DNA from: Microthrixaceae bacterium
GTDB lineage: Bacteria > Actinomycetota > Acidimicrobiia > Acidimicrobiales > Microtrichaceae
DNA: 64,000 nucleotides
Assembly (NCBI GenBank): GCA_023957975.1
Contig: JAMLGM010000005.1
Location: 124,001-188,000 of the forward strand
Direction of reading: 5' to 3'
In this document: in pieces, positions 18,401 through 25,913 of the stretch
Layout of the letters: each line of letters starts with the position of its first letter
Position numbering within the stretch: the first letter of the stretch is position 1
Notes under the pieces: generated by a model
The model's input: only the letters and a program-made list of their open reading frames with translations
Databases searched by the model: none
What the model was told of the DNA's origin: nothing
Program-made: the position numbers and the translations under genes

Positions 18401-19912
18401 CTGCGTGGTCAGTACCGCCGTCGACAGTCGGCTCGGCGGCAACCGGGTGGCGCTCTGCAACACCATCGACGTGGCCAACGCCGTCGTCGTTGCGTCGTCG
18501 CCCACCACGGCGACGGCCCGACATCGCTGCATCTCCACCGTCACCGGGGCGTCGAGGTGATACTCGTAGCGTCGGCGAAACGACCCGTAGCGTCCGCGCA
18601 GTTCCTCGGCCGTCTCGGCGAAGCGTAGGTCGGCCGGCAACTCCACGTTCAGCAGGGTCGGCACGGTTCCGGTTCCGATCCGGCACGGCGCCGCTGCGTC
18701 GTCGGCGGCGCCATCCCACAACTCGCTCGTGCGACGCACCGCCCGGACCTCGAGCGCCGCCGTCGACGGGAACCGCTGCTCGAGCAGCGCCGCTTCGCGG
18801 ACGAGTGCGTCGTCGGCCGCTTGCGTGGCCGCCTCGAAGGATCGCTCGAATCGTTCCATGCGCTCACGGCGCTCGCGGCGGGCCGACCGTCGAGACTCCA
18901 CCCACCCGCCGAACAGCATCAGCGGGCTCATCAAGAAGAAGACTCCCGACATCACCAGATAGGTTCCGCCGCCCGACACGGCCCGCATCACCAGGATCAT
19001 CACCAGGCCGACGACCAGCGGGGTCAACGCCGAGACCCACGCGAGGCGCGGCTGTGGGACCGGGGTGGGTGGGGGCGGAGCCGCGATCGCGACCTCGGCC
19101 AGCGGTTCGAGCATCCTCGGAGGCCGATTGATCACCACCGGCGCACCGAACCGGCCATCGGGTTCGGCCGCGGTTCCGCCGGCGGTGCCCGGCGACGGCG
19201 CTCGCCCATCGCCGAAAACCGGCACCACCGTGACCTCGACCTCGCCGAGACGCAACGATGAGCCGGGGTCGACCCGAGTCTGTGTCGATGCATCCACCCG
19301 ATCACCCACACCGACCCCGACGTAGGTCCCGTGGGTCGAGCGGTCGTCACGAATCGACACGTCGTCGTCGATCACCAGGGTCGCGTGACGGCGAGACACC
19401 GTCGGGTCGCTGAGAACGATCTCGTTGCAGGTTCGATCGCGGCCGATCCGGTAGGTCCCGCGGCCGAGCGTGTCCGGGCACCGGAGGTCGCCTCTGGACG
19501 GGTGGCCGAGGAACCAGTGGCTCGGAGACGCTGATCTCCGGTCGGCCTCAGCCTCGACAGGCCGCAATTCCTCCTCGGCAGCGTCGCTCCACAGCAGTTG
19601 CACCGGGTCGCCATGGGCGAGCGCAAGGTTCCAGAGCCGCGACTCCGGCACCAGCGTCTCGGAGGCCGATCCGGTACCGACGACCGCACCCTGCCAGCGG
19701 ATCGGATGGCCATCCGACGAGACGGCGGCGACGAGATCGAGACGTTCGACCGCCCGGCACCAGTCGAGCACCGTCGCCGACGCATCGATCTCGACACGGA
19801 AGGCGCCCAGGTTCACGATCGCGGCATCGCCGGTCGACCCGCGTTGCGAGACGCTCAACTCGACGACGGCGGCGCGGCGTTGAGTCGCCACCACCACGTT
19901 GTGCTCCGTCAC
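15416..19912 (-). CDS. EccC/EssC-type FtsK-SpoIIIE ATPase with N-terminal FHA domain
   Basis: This 1498-residue protein is the motor of a type VII secretion system. A beta-rich N-terminal region is followed by an FHA domain (about residues 150-210: YRIGRDRTCNEIVLSD, VSRRHATL, STHGTYV). Two membrane segments lie near 292-334. The first FtsK ATPase has Walker A GTTGSGKS near 724 and Walker B LVIVIDEFASI. The second ATPase domain has a degenerate P-loop (GADMGSLGA, no Lys), and the third has GPVRSGKT near 1316. FHA plus three ATPase domains resembles Firmicute EssC more than mycobacterial EccC. The GTG start at 19912 lies three bases after the FHA gene stop. A 15-bp tandem repeat at 18051-18090 encodes ADSEAADSEAA. 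Confidence 0.9.
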   Translation of the reverse strand: MTEHNVVVATQRRAAVVELSVSQRGSTGDAAIVNLGAFRVEIDASATVLDWCRAVERLDLVAAVSSDGHPIRWQGAVVGTGSASETLVPESRLWNLALAHGDPVQLLWSDAAEEELRPVEAEADRRSASPSHWFLGHPSRGDLRCPDTLGRGTYRIGRDRTCNEIVLSDPTVSRRHATLVIDDDVSIRDDRSTHGTYVGVGVGDRVDASTQTRVDPGSSLRLGEVEVTVVPVFGDGRAPSPGTAGGTAAEPDGRFGAPVVINRPPRMLEPLAEVAIAAPPPPTPVPQPRLAWVSALTPLVVGLVMILVMRAVSGGGTYLVMSGVFFLMSPLMLFGGWVESRRSARRERRERMERFERSFEAATQAADDALVREAALLEQRFPSTAALEVRAVRRTSELWDGAADDAAAPCRIGTGTVPTLLNVELPADLRFAETAEELRGRYGSFRRRYEYHLDAPVTVEMQRCRAVAVVGDDATTTALATSMVLQSATRLPPSRLSTAVLTTQPRATRWRWLTWLRSNAPSTWWAGSILAVADEREALLAELEELAAAGVPGATDEVERLVVVDADALGASDLARLLRVAASGVCRIVWIGERRGDAPGASEVVVVCEAADSEAADSEAAFGVVNVVEGAQQIAVRLDTVSPRRAARWARALAPLVEALPAATSAGALPRAVGLDEVFDTAVFGSTDAVAERWRTCGGRLRTPIGRRGEEVVWFDLERDGPHGLIAGTTGSGKSQLLQSIVVGLAASVSPEDLSMLFIDFKGGAAFADCTALPHCVGMVTDLDGHLADRVLRSLAAEIRRRERLLAAHGASDLAGYRQRPGIDALARLVIVIDEFASIAAEIDGFVDAMVDIGRRGRSLGIHLLLATQRPAGVVTEHLRANVNLRIALRMADPHESENVIGIAAAATIPRSTPGRAVMRAGQGAVVLFQAASVALVDSACGDRLDPVELAPAASVGPHGAALAVHSTGPDALVSAVDTVRSAAIRGGFDAPRRPWLEPVEPTLTLESLLGAHDVADAEDSVDGRPDVDVSAAPAVRLGIADEPDHQRQRVATFALDGTSLGAFGADMGSLGALVEALVLSAGHGDANGAVRFDVVDGGAALGRVEHLANVGSVIDATDTERIERLLGELLARRGGTDRSGSAAHRVIVVHHLGAVLASMGRHGQRFVQSLDALMVDGRAAGVTVVLTCDRRRSMPYELFGALGARFVFAMADDAEYALVSPGAGVVHRAAGPLGWFEGATVQVPRRCGDAQFLELVDRHGLRGDAHPAVGRLAQHCALSDLEVDPMAAPWSWPIGIADATLKAATVDLQATNLLVAGPVRSGKTTALATIVHSAKHAGCHTASDPVRVIVVAGRGEPDGALRAQDLDVVVAGDDIEAIAALGPTLIDTTDAVVVVVDDAHELCDAAARALDGIVGDLRRSSVRFVVACDSVAARSAFAPLVTRIRRERHCVLVRPESELDGDVAGVRLGRFGRYAVPGRAELVRDGEASLVQIAMPW

Positions 19913-19915
19913 CGG

Positions 19916-20653
19916 CTACCGGAACGAGTCCGGCGTGGCGTCCAACACCTCGAGGTCATCGACCGTGACCGTTCCGGTCATCAAGGCAACCTCGGCGAGA
20001 TGGCGACGGGCATTGCGTTGTTCCGAACCGATCGAGGATCCCCCCGGTCCGCGCAACTTGAGATCGAGGCGACCACGGCAATAGTCGAGGCGCCGTTCGA
20101 CGGTCTTTCCGGTGATGCGCCGCTGCTCGTCTCCCTGAGCGTTGAGCCGCCGGGCGATCTCGAGGTCGGTGGCGACCTCGAGCGTGCCGGGCTGGCGCAG
20201 CCGAGGCTCACAGAGCGCCACGAGCGCCCGGAACGCTCCCGAGGTTCGCTCGATGGACGTCGGTGTCACCGTTCCCGGGTCTCCGTCGCCCACGAACGAC
20301 GGGGGGCGCGGATCATTCTCCGGATTTTGACCGCGGAACTCGGCCGAGAACCCCACGGTGGAAGCTCCCACCACTACTTCAACACGAGCGCGCTTCCAAG
20401 GCACGTGCAAGGAATTGCCCGGCTCAAGCACGTCGAGGCCGAACCGCTCGGCGCTGACGATACGCAACAAGAGCCACCGGCCGTCGTTGCGCAGATCCCA
20501 GCCCGACTCGCTCACGGTGATCGTGCCCGCTCTGCGATGGAGCCGGTCGTCGTCGCCGATGACGTAGTCGACGCCCGCGCCGCCACGACCGAACGTGCGC
20601 ACATCGCCTGGGTGGAGCCGGTGGACGGCTCGATCGAGGGTGATCTCCAACAT
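19916..20653 (-). CDS. FHA-domain protein of the type VII secretion locus
   Basis: The 245-residue protein starts MLEITLDRAVHRLHPG at an ATG with GGAGG six bases upstream. An FHA-like fold is suggested by TFGRGGAGVDYVIGDDD, LHRRAGTITV and WDLRNDGRWLLLRI, within about residues 20-75. The C-terminal part (residues about 130-240) is charged and predicted helical (EIARRLNAQGDEQRRITGKT), similar to winged-helix-like domains attached to FHA in actinobacteria. FHA domains bind phosphothreonine, and a Ser/Thr kinase gene lies 0.9 kb away. It is the first gene of the unit that continues into eccC. Confidence 0.7.
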   Translation of the reverse strand: MLEITLDRAVHRLHPGDVRTFGRGGAGVDYVIGDDDRLHRRAGTITVSESGWDLRNDGRWLLLRIVSAERFGLDVLEPGNSLHVPWKRARVEVVVGASTVGFSAEFRGQNPENDPRPPSFVGDGDPGTVTPTSIERTSGAFRALVALCEPRLRQPGTLEVATDLEIARRLNAQGDEQRRITGKTVERRLDYCRGRLDLKLRGPGGSSIGSEQRNARRHLAEVALMTGTVTVDDLEVLDATPDSFR

Positions 20654-20700
20654 CTGACCTCCGAAGAACCCGGGCAGCGAAGCACGGGTGGGCCACGACG

Positions 20701-20725
20701 CCAATGGGGGATATCCCCCATGCGG
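20701..20725 (-). promoter_or_regulatory. Palindromic element upstream of the FHA-eccC unit (copy 2)
   Basis: ATGGGGGATATCCCCCAT at 20704-20721 is a perfect 18-bp palindrome about 50 bp before the FHA start codon. Read on the minus strand it is CGCATGGGGGATATCCCCC then ATTGGC, matching the element upstream of the WXG100 gene except at four positions, two of which lie at the palindrome centre. It probably binds the same regulator. Confidence 0.6.
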
Positions 20726-20805
20726 ACTTCCCCCCGCATCCGCGACGCGGATGTGGAAGCATCGCCATATCGGGAGCGTCGCGTTCCGGCCTCCCCGGGG
20801 AGGCG

Positions 20806-21528
20806 ATGACCTTGGAAACCCAAATCGAAGAGATCGCCGATGGCATCTTCAGGATCTCGACCTTTGTCGAGATGGCCGGGATGCGATTCAACCAGTACCT
20901 CATCGATGCCGAGGAGCCGTTGTTGTTCCACACCGGGCAACGAGCGCTGTTTCCGCTCGTGTCCAAAGCGTTCGCCCGAGTGAAGCCCGTCGACTCGCTG
21001 CGCTGGGTGAGTTGGGGTCACCTGGAATCCGACGAGAGCGGGGCCATGAACGAGTGGCTGGCCGCCTCGCCACAGGCAACGGTCGCCGTCGGGTTCCTCG
21101 CGGCGGTCCTGTCGGTCAACGACCTCGCAGACCGGCCGCCGCGGCTCCTCGGCGACGACGAGGTGATCGACCTCGGTGGCAAACGCGTGCGATTCCTGCC
21201 GACGCCGCATGTCCCCCACGGTTGGGACGCCGGCGTCATGTTCGAAGAAACGACCGGAACGCTCCTGTGCGGAGACCTGTTCACCCAACATGGCGACACG
21301 GAGGCGATCGACCACGGCGACCTGATCGGGCCCGCAGCGGCGGCCGAGGATGCGTTCGGATCCACCGCATTGACCCCGAACACGGCGCCGACCATCGCCG
21401 CGCTGGCGGAACTCGAACCCAACACCCTCGCGCTGATGCACGGCCCCGCGTGGCACGGCGACGGTGCCACCGCGCTGCGCGACCTGGCAAACTTCTACGC
21501 CGAGCGACTCGCCGCAAGCACCGGTTAG
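20806..21528 (+). CDS. Flavodiiron-type metallo-beta-lactamase-fold protein
   Basis: The 240-residue protein has the diiron ligand pattern of flavodiiron proteins: HLESDESG (HxExD), TPHVPHGWD, CGDLFTQHGD and a late MHGPAWHGDG. In that family the MBL domain reduces O2 or NO at a di-iron site and is joined to flavodoxin. No flavodoxin domain is present here, so an external electron partner is needed, or it acts as a sensor or hydrolase. The ATG at 20806 directly follows a GGGGAGG ribosome binding site, itself part of the palindrome CCTCCCCGGGGAGG. It is transcribed away from the secretion locus. Confidence 0.8.
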   Translation: MTLETQIEEIADGIFRISTFVEMAGMRFNQYLIDAEEPLLFHTGQRALFPLVSKAFARVKPVDSLRWVSWGHLESDESGAMNEWLAASPQATVAVGFLAAVLSVNDLADRPPRLLGDDEVIDLGGKRVRFLPTPHVPHGWDAGVMFEETTGTLLCGDLFTQHGDTEAIDHGDLIGPAAAAEDAFGSTALTPNTAPTIAALAELEPNTLALMHGPAWHGDGATALRDLANFYAERLAASTG

Positions 21529-21549
21529 CTCACCGCTCCCCACCGGCCC

Positions 21550-22506
21550 TCAGCGAAGCGCCAACCAAAGCACGAACAGCCCGACGGCAACTCCTGCGGC
21601 CCAGATCGCCCAGGTCATCGCCGTCGTCGTGGTCGAGCCGTCAACTAGGACCGACGACTCCGGTTCAACCGGCCCATCACGGCCACCATCGACTCCATCG
21701 AGCCCATCGAGCGCGGTCACCACGTCCCCGGCGCTCGCCCACCGATCGAGCGGGTCCTTCGCCAGGCACCGGTCGATGACGGCCACGAGGCCGGCGGGAA
21801 CGTCGCTGCGCATCAACGCCGCAGACGGCTCGCTCATCACCCGGTGTGCCAACCCGGCAACCCCACCGTCGTCCCGCGCCCCGCCGAACGGCGGCTCACC
21901 GTGCAACAGCGTGAACAACGTCGAACCGAGCGACCAGATGTCGGCGGCGGGACTGCCGGAATCCGAACCGGTGAACCGTTCGGGTGCCGCATGCGGCGGC
22001 GTGAGCGACCCGACGGTCTCGGTCGACGCCTCCACATCGATCAACAGCGCAATATCGAAGTCGGCGAGCCGCACCTCAAGATCCGACCCCATTCCCTCGC
22101 CCAACAAGACGTTGCCGGGTTTCACGTCGCGATGGGCCACACCGAGGCGGTGCATCCCCTCGAGCGCGGCGCCGACCACCCGGCCGATTCGCACGACCTC
22201 CACCACCGAGAACGGGCCCTCGCGCTGCAGCCGCGCCGCTGCCGATTCGTGCATCCGCTCGAGGACCAGACAGGTCGCGCCCTGCGCGGTCTCGACCACT
22301 TCGAGCACCTCGATGACCCCCGGCACCTCACCGATCGCGACCAGCGCCGCCAGTTCGCGTTCGCCCCGGCGCACCCGGTGGTCGAGCACCTTCAACGCCA
22401 CCCGGCGCCCGTCGCCAACCCGGGCCGCGTCATACACCGTCGCCGAGCCGCCACGGCCGAGCACCTCGCCAACCAGGTAGCCGTCGATCTGCACCGCCGC
22501 GCTCAA
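21550..22506 (-). CDS. Membrane-anchored Ser/Thr protein kinase
   Basis: The 318-residue protein has a full Hanks-type kinase domain: VLGRGGSATVYDA (P-loop), VALKVLD (catalytic Lys), HRDVKPGNVL (catalytic loop), a DFD variant of DFG in LADFDIALL, APERFTG and DIWSLGSTLF. One membrane segment ends the protein (WAIWAAGVAVGLFVLWLAL), followed by only a few residues, so there is no extracellular sensor domain. This is short for a bacterial PknB-type kinase. The neighbouring FHA proteins of the type VII locus are plausible partners; this is inference from position. Confidence 0.9.
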   Translation of the reverse strand: MSAAVQIDGYLVGEVLGRGGSATVYDAARVGDGRRVALKVLDHRVRRGERELAALVAIGEVPGVIEVLEVVETAQGATCLVLERMHESAAARLQREGPFSVVEVVRIGRVVGAALEGMHRLGVAHRDVKPGNVLLGEGMGSDLEVRLADFDIALLIDVEASTETVGSLTPPHAAPERFTGSDSGSPAADIWSLGSTLFTLLHGEPPFGGARDDGGVAGLAHRVMSEPSAALMRSDVPAGLVAVIDRCLAKDPLDRWASAGDVVTALDGLDGVDGGRDGPVEPESSVLVDGSTTTTAMTWAIWAAGVAVGLFVLWLALR

Positions 22507-22523
22507 CCTCGCCTCAGCGTCGG

Positions 22524-22922
22524 CTACGCGGGGTCGCCGAGCCCGATCGGTGCCGGTTGCCAGTCGACCCTGGCCGCATCACCGAAGAGGCGCTCGAGGC
22601 GGTAGAAATCGCGCTCGTCGGTATGGAACACGTGAACGACGATGTCGCCGTAGTCGGCGAGAATCCACCGGCCGGTATCGCGTCCCTCCACCGAATTCGG
22701 ACGCCGATCGAATTCGAGGGCCAACACGTCCTCGATCTCCTGGGCGACCGCGGCGACCTGTCGAGGGTTGGTGGCCGACGCGATCACGAGATACTCATAG
22801 ATCGACACGATCGGTCCGACCTCGAGAACCACGATGTCGCTCGCAACCTTGTTGTCAGCCGCCCGGGCCGCCGCGACCGCCATCGATCGGATCGGATCTG
22901 CGGTTGGATCTTCAAGGGTCAT
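22524..22922 (-). CDS. rsfS: Ribosomal silencing factor RsfS
   Basis: This member of the RsfS/Iojap family shows ADNKVASDIVVLEV, YEYLVIASATNPRQV, EGRDTGRWILADYGDIVVHVF and FYRLERLFGDA. It binds ribosomal protein L14 (uL14) and blocks subunit joining when nutrients are short. The ATG at 22922 gives 132 residues; a GTG at 22934, directly after the stop of the upstream gene, is also possible and neither has a strong ribosome binding site. It ends the nadD-LCP-rsfS operon, a common actinobacterial arrangement. Confidence 0.93.
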   Translation of the reverse strand: MTLEDPTADPIRSMAVAAARAADNKVASDIVVLEVGPIVSIYEYLVIASATNPRQVAAVAQEIEDVLALEFDRRPNSVEGRDTGRWILADYGDIVVHVFHTDERDFYRLERLFGDAARVDWQPAPIGLGDPA

Positions 22923-22934
22923 GGGTTCACACAC

Positions 22935-24143
22935 TCACAATGCGAGATCGGCACCGAGTTCAATGTCGATGTCCGTGGCGTCGGAGACCTCCTCCACGCG
23001 AGTGGCCTCGGCACCGAGAAACTCGGCGATCCGTTCGGCCACCGGCGCAAACGCCTCGTCTGAATATAGGACGGTTGTGGCGTCGGCATCGAACGCTGCG
23101 GCGTTGCCGACCGTGGCGATCTCCGCGCCGAGCGCAGCAACCTGCGACGCCACCCGCGAAGCGGCATCGGTGTCGGTGGTGCCGTTGAGGATCCGCGCCC
23201 GCGGGCGTTGTCCCGCAAACGCGCTCGCCGGGAACGGCACCAGCCCCGACAACTCGTCGATGATGGCGAGCCCGTTCGGACGGTAGAGATAGGAGCCTTC
23301 GAACGCGACCGGGTCGACCGGCAGCGACACGAACGAATGGTCGGCCATCGACCAGCGGATCAGGAACGCTCCCAGATCCCGCGGGTCCTCGCCGGTGTCT
23401 TCGAGGCCGAGATCGGACAGCGCCGCACCCAACGCTTCGAGCGTCGCCTTCACCCGCAGCCCACGATCCTCCGGGGCCTCGCCCGCGCCGCGAACCGTCA
23501 CGAAGTCCGCCACCTCGCTCGCCGACAACTCGAGCTCACCGCTTCGGTAGCGCACGGTGGTCTCCGAGCCGTCGCTCACGCTCACGCTGCTCGGGTTTCG
23601 CACCGTCACCGGCGCGAGGATGGCGGCGATCGACTCGATGTCCTCGACGGTCGCCTCGGTGACGTCGCTGATGCGGAAGCCGAGCACCGATTCCATCGCC
23701 TCCGCCACCGCCGCGGTGCCGCCGGTGCCGTCGGTGCCGCCGTCCCCTTCGGCCGGGTCATTCGCATGAATCTGAGCGAGCGTGCGTTCCTCGCCATCGT
23801 CTCCGGCCACCAGGAGGTCGCCGAGGGTCCACACCACCGATGCCGAACCATCGTCGGTGGGTTCGGGAAACAACAGGGTCGAGTCGAGCTGTCCGTCGGC
23901 TCCGATGAGCACGACCAGGCTGACCCGGGTCTCGTTCACCACGGCGAGAAACCCCGGCGCCTGAGGGTCGGTGATGACCTCCGCCGAGGTGCCACCGATC
24001 ACATTGCGAGCCGCATCCACGCCGTACCACGCCAGCCCGGCGAATCCGCCGACCGCCAACAGCGTGATGACAAGAAACACCGAACTCAGCACGCGGCGAC
24101 GGCGCGGAGCGGGCCGCGGCGCGACGGAGACAGCGTCGGTCAT
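22935..24143 (-). CDS. Membrane-anchored LCP-like protein with LytR C-terminal domain
   Basis: The 402-residue protein starts MTDAVSVAPRPAPRRRR and has one membrane anchor (VFLVITLLAVGGFAGLAWYGV). A central region of about 220 residues resembles a diverged LCP domain. The last about 100 residues (RARILNGTTDTDAASRVASQ, ATTVLYSDEAFAPVAERIAE) are a LytR_C domain. LCP proteins attach glycopolymers to the cell wall; the arginine-rich catalytic signature of active LCP enzymes was not recognised here, so a binding or scaffolding role is as likely. Its ATG overlaps the nadD stop codon by four bases. Confidence 0.7.
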   Translation of the reverse strand: MTDAVSVAPRPAPRRRRVLSSVFLVITLLAVGGFAGLAWYGVDAARNVIGGTSAEVITDPQAPGFLAVVNETRVSLVVLIGADGQLDSTLLFPEPTDDGSASVVWTLGDLLVAGDDGEERTLAQIHANDPAEGDGGTDGTGGTAAVAEAMESVLGFRISDVTEATVEDIESIAAILAPVTVRNPSSVSVSDGSETTVRYRSGELELSASEVADFVTVRGAGEAPEDRGLRVKATLEALGAALSDLGLEDTGEDPRDLGAFLIRWSMADHSFVSLPVDPVAFEGSYLYRPNGLAIIDELSGLVPFPASAFAGQRPRARILNGTTDTDAASRVASQVAALGAEIATVGNAAAFDADATTVLYSDEAFAPVAERIAEFLGAEATRVEEVSDATDIDIELGADLAL

Positions 24144-24760
24144 GACTGCGTACCGCTCATACCCAAACCATAGAGGCCACGGGAGCGGATCAGTTGGACG
24201 ACCGCCCCCGGGATGAGATGCGCGTAGGGAATGCCCTCGGCGACCCGACGGCGGATCTCGGTACTCGAGATTTCGATCTGCGGAACATCGACCACCGTGC
24301 AACGCCATCGAGGATCCAGCACCGGGGTCGGCGCGCCGGGTCGGCCGACGACGGTCAACTCGACGAGTCCTCGAAGGTCATCGACGCGATGCCATGACTC
24401 GAGCCGCGATGCCGCATCGGCGCCGAGCACCAACGACACCTCAACCTCGGGGCGAGCCCTGCGCATCGCCTCGACGGTGTCGATCGTGTAGGTCGCTCCC
24501 CCGCGCCGAACCTCCTCGTGGCCGGCCCGCAACCCGCAATAGCGATCGGTGTCCTCGGCGATCGCCGCAGCGACGAGGTCGAGCCGGTCCGCCGCCGGGG
24601 TCACCGAACGTTGGGGCGACTTCTGCCAAGGGTCATTGGCCACCATCAGGATCACCTCATCGAATCCGCCGCGGAAGCCAACCTCCGTGGCGACGATCAG
24701 GTGGCCGAGGTGCGGAGGATCGAATGTCCCGCCGAACACGGCGACTCGCTGGGTGGTCAC
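24140..24760 (-). CDS. nadD: Nicotinate-nucleotide adenylyltransferase
   Basis: The 206-residue enzyme has the nucleotidyltransferase motif VFGGTFDPPHLGHL at its N-terminus and ISSTEIRRRVAEG near the end, both diagnostic of NadD. It converts nicotinate mononucleotide and ATP to deamido-NAD in NAD synthesis. I chose the GTG at 24760 (VTTQRVAVFGG) because the extra 28 codons of the longest frame have no counterpart in the family. It is the first gene of the nadD-LCP-rsfS operon. Confidence 0.95.
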   Translation of the reverse strand: MTTQRVAVFGGTFDPPHLGHLIVATEVGFRGGFDEVILMVANDPWQKSPQRSVTPAADRLDLVAAAIAEDTDRYCGLRAGHEEVRRGGATYTIDTVEAMRRARPEVEVSLVLGADAASRLESWHRVDDLRGLVELTVVGRPGAPTPVLDPRWRCTVVDVPQIEISSTEIRRRVAEGIPYAHLIPGAVVQLIRSRGLYGLGMSGTQS

Positions 24761-24925
24761 CGCACGATCGTAGAGCGATCGACCCGGCCACACCGCCAGC
24801 GCGCCAAAGCGCTCCTCAGGAGGAGTCGACGAGAAATTCACCACAGCTGTTCGTCGAACGCCTCAACCTCTGGGCCACATTGCCGATAGGTACCTGAGGC
24901 GATTCGTCGCTTCGACATTCAGCGT

Positions 24926-24976
24926 AGGGGTGAAACAGCGAGTTTCCACCCCTGCGATCGGAAAATTTCCGGTCGC
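24926..24976 (+). promoter_or_regulatory. Two adjacent inverted repeats upstream of the sigma-factor gene
   Basis: The first (24926-24953) pairs AGGGGTG-AAAC with GTTTCCACCCCT around AGCGA, with one bulged base. The second (24954-24976) has arms GCGATCGGAAA and TTTCCGGTCGC around a single A, with one mismatch. They abut and lie 30-80 bp before the start codon. They could be operators or a structured leader; no clear -10/-35 pair was found. Confidence 0.5.
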
Positions 24977-25006
24977 AACACGTGCGTGGAAGCACGAGGT
25001 GACGAC

Positions 25007-25837
25007 ATGAGCGATTCCGTCGGTATCTATCTGAACCAAATCGGCACGGTTCCCCTCCTCACGGCGGCGGAGGAGATCGAGCTCTCGAAGGCCATCGAGG
25101 CCGGAGCGGACGCCCGTGCCCGCAAGGAGGCCGGCGAACGCAGTGCGGAGATCAACCGCAAGATCGCCGCGGCGGCCGCAGCAAAGGACCGCTTCATTCG
25201 GGCGAACCTTCGCCTCGTCGTGAGCGTGGCGCGACGCTACCCGCTGCCGCCGAGCATGGAACTGCTCGACCTCGTCCAGGAGGGCAACCTCGGCCTGGAG
25301 CATGCCGTCGACAAGTTCGACTGGCGCAAGGGGTTCAAGTTCTCCACCTATGCCACGTTCTGGATTCGCCAGTCGATCGGCCGGGCCCTCGACCAGAAGG
25401 CCAGCCTGATCCGCCTGCCAGGCGACCGTTCGGCCGGGCTGCGCGCCGCACTTCGTCAGGTGTCGGGCGACGTCGATGAGCTCAGTCTCGAACACGTGAC
25501 CCTCCATCGCCTGTCGACCCCCACCAGCCTCGACCAGAAGGTCGGACCCGACGACTCCCACGAACTCGTCGATCTGCTGGCCGACGCAACACCCAACCCC
25601 GAGGACGCCTACCTCCTCCAGGTGGACGCCGAGTTCATCGACCGGATTCTGTCGCACCTCGACGAGCGGTCGCGGCTCGCCGTCGAGCAGCGTTTCGGCC
25701 TCATCGACGGCCAGCGTCGCTCCTACCGCGAGGTCGGCGACGAGATCGGGGTGACGGCGGAGGCCGCTCGTCGACTCGTCAAGCGTGCGGTCAACACGGT
25801 GCGCGAGTCCGCCCTCGCCACCACCGACGCCGCGTAG
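25007..25837 (+). CDS. RNA polymerase sigma-70 factor (group 2 type)
   Basis: The 276-residue protein contains region 1.2 (VGIYLNQIGTVPLLTAAEE), region 2 (FIRANLRLVVSVARRY, LLDLVQEGNLGL, FSTYATFWIRQSIGRAL), a region 3 and region 4 (LDERSRLAVEQRFGL, SYREVGDEIGVTAEAARRL). It lacks the acidic region 1.1, so it is an alternative factor related to the housekeeping sigma rather than the housekeeping factor itself. The ATG at 25007 has GAGGT six bases upstream and is preferred to a GTG seven codons earlier. Two inverted repeats precede it. No anti-sigma gene is adjacent. Confidence 0.9.
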   Translation: MSDSVGIYLNQIGTVPLLTAAEEIELSKAIEAGADARARKEAGERSAEINRKIAAAAAAKDRFIRANLRLVVSVARRYPLPPSMELLDLVQEGNLGLEHAVDKFDWRKGFKFSTYATFWIRQSIGRALDQKASLIRLPGDRSAGLRAALRQVSGDVDELSLEHVTLHRLSTPTSLDQKVGPDDSHELVDLLADATPNPEDAYLLQVDAEFIDRILSHLDERSRLAVEQRFGLIDGQRRSYREVGDEIGVTAEAARRLVKRAVNTVRESALATTDAA

Positions 25838-25913
25838 CACCCGCACCCCGCCGGTAGCGGCAGGCGGAAACTCGATTGGGTGAGGGCCGCGCCGGACGCG
25901 AGACTGTTGGTCT

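Noticed and set aside
20790..20803. CCTCCCCGGGGAGG as an operator of the MBL gene
   Set aside because: The right half is the ribosome binding site and the symmetry is short; chance is likely in GC-rich DNA.
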